Of a stretch of DNA of 12,064 nucleotides, positions 11,679 through 12,064 are shown piece by piece (position 1 is the stretch's first letter; each line of letters opens with the position of its first letter). The translations under genes and the position numbers were made by a program. The notes under the pieces were generated by a model, which was not told the origin of the DNA, searched no databases, and worked only from the letters and a program-made list of their open reading frames with translations. Origin of the DNA: Thermoplasmatota archaeon (GTDB taxonomy: Archaea; Thermoplasmatota; Thermoplasmata; GCA-020350865; JAUVCJ01); contig JAUVCJ010000046.1 of NCBI GenBank assembly GCA_030595765.1, positions 1-12,064 of the forward strand, read 5' to 3'.

Positions 11679-12064
11679 ATGATAAAGAACAGAATTACAA
11701 TGGTGATCCTGGCATTCCTGATAGCAATTGTTTCCATGGCAGGTAGCTCATTGGCCCAGGCTGCCCAGGCAACAACCTTGGATGCTATGCTTGAGGTCCA
11801 GATGTACTACAGAGCCATCCACGTCATGGCAATGCTACTGATAGGCTTTGGCTTCCTGATGGTGTTCGTCAGGGGCTATGGCCGCTCTGCATTGACAGCA
11901 ACGTTCCTGCTGGTCAGTGTTGGAATTCCAGTTTACATTTTGCTTCATAGCACCGGTCTGTTTGGCCACGGTGTATCTGATATCGAGGCTCTGATACTCG
12001 CTGAATTCGCAACAGCCAGCCTTCTGATATGCGCTGGCGCAGTTCTTGGGCGCCTTAAAATGCC
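11679..12064 (+). CDS. Rh-type ammonium transporter (N-terminal part)
   Basis: The first 128 residues of a gene cut by the window end. Residues 1-30 look like a signal peptide or first helix (MVILAFLIAIVSMAGSSLA, cleavage possibly near AQA). The segment YYRAIHVMAMLLIGFGFLMV, with the following YGRSALTATFLL, matches the conserved start of the Rh branch of the Amt/Rh family. IEALILAEFATASLLI and GAVLGRL fit the third membrane region of the same family. Such proteins carry ammonia/ammonium, or in some cases carbon dioxide, across the membrane; the pore histidines would lie beyond the end of the window. The ATG at 11679 has GGTGA (11669-11673) 5 bases upstream. A possible TATA element lies near 11617-11625. 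Confidence 0.85.
   Translation, partial: MIKNRITMVILAFLIAIVSMAGSSLAQAAQATTLDAMLEVQMYYRAIHVMAMLLIGFGFLMVFVRGYGRSALTATFLLVSVGIPVYILLHSTGLFGHGVSDIEALILAEFATASLLICAGAVLGRLKM

Overview
The window looks archaeal, most likely a euryarchaeon and possibly a methanogen relative. The case rests on TATA-like boxes about 25 bases before inferred starts, apparently leaderless starts, GGTG/GGAGG ribosome-binding sites, heavy ATA/AGG codon use, and an Rh-type ammonium transporter beside an RhlE-type helicase. The lineage is inferred from gene content; there is no rRNA or tRNA to settle it.

Bases 1 to about 2930 form an accessory region and are the most unusual part. A palindrome-rich scaffold element occurs at least five times (R0 to R4; R0 is cut by the window edge). 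Between copies lie short cargo segments: an empty 33-base hairpin, a membrane/zinc-ribbon protein, an inverted Fic/Doc-like gene, and a RelE-type toxin-antitoxin pair. Each cargo is bounded by its own inverted repeat, with a different sequence for each cargo. Inside the scaffold, equivalent hairpins keep their pairing while their sequence changes, and R3 carries many extra hairpins. This looks like a gene-cassette array built from hairpins, or a repeated structured RNA with genes in one loop. No recombinase is visible.

Bases 2965 to 7157 hold a partner-switching signalling cluster. A histidine-kinase-type ATPase fused to a GNAT acetyltransferase (+ strand) converges on a minus-strand set: RsbW-like ATPase, then membrane Cache-HAMP-SpoIIE (PP2C) phosphatase, then STAS antagonist. 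This is the logic of bacterial SpoIIAA/SpoIIAB/SpoIIE or RsbV/RsbW/RsbU, but archaea lack sigma factors, so the target is unknown. Five tandem small hairpins lie between the phosphatase and STAS genes.

Bases 7288 to 8993 hold small or housekeeping genes: an antitoxin-like orphan related to the cassette antitoxin, a NADAR/YbiA-family protein, a class I methyltransferase and a two-helix membrane protein.

Bases 9186 to 12064 hold a response regulator fused to a hemerythrin domain, a DEAD-box RNA helicase (minus strand) whose upstream region has three TATA-containing repeats, and the first part of an Rh-type ammonium transporter cut by the window end.
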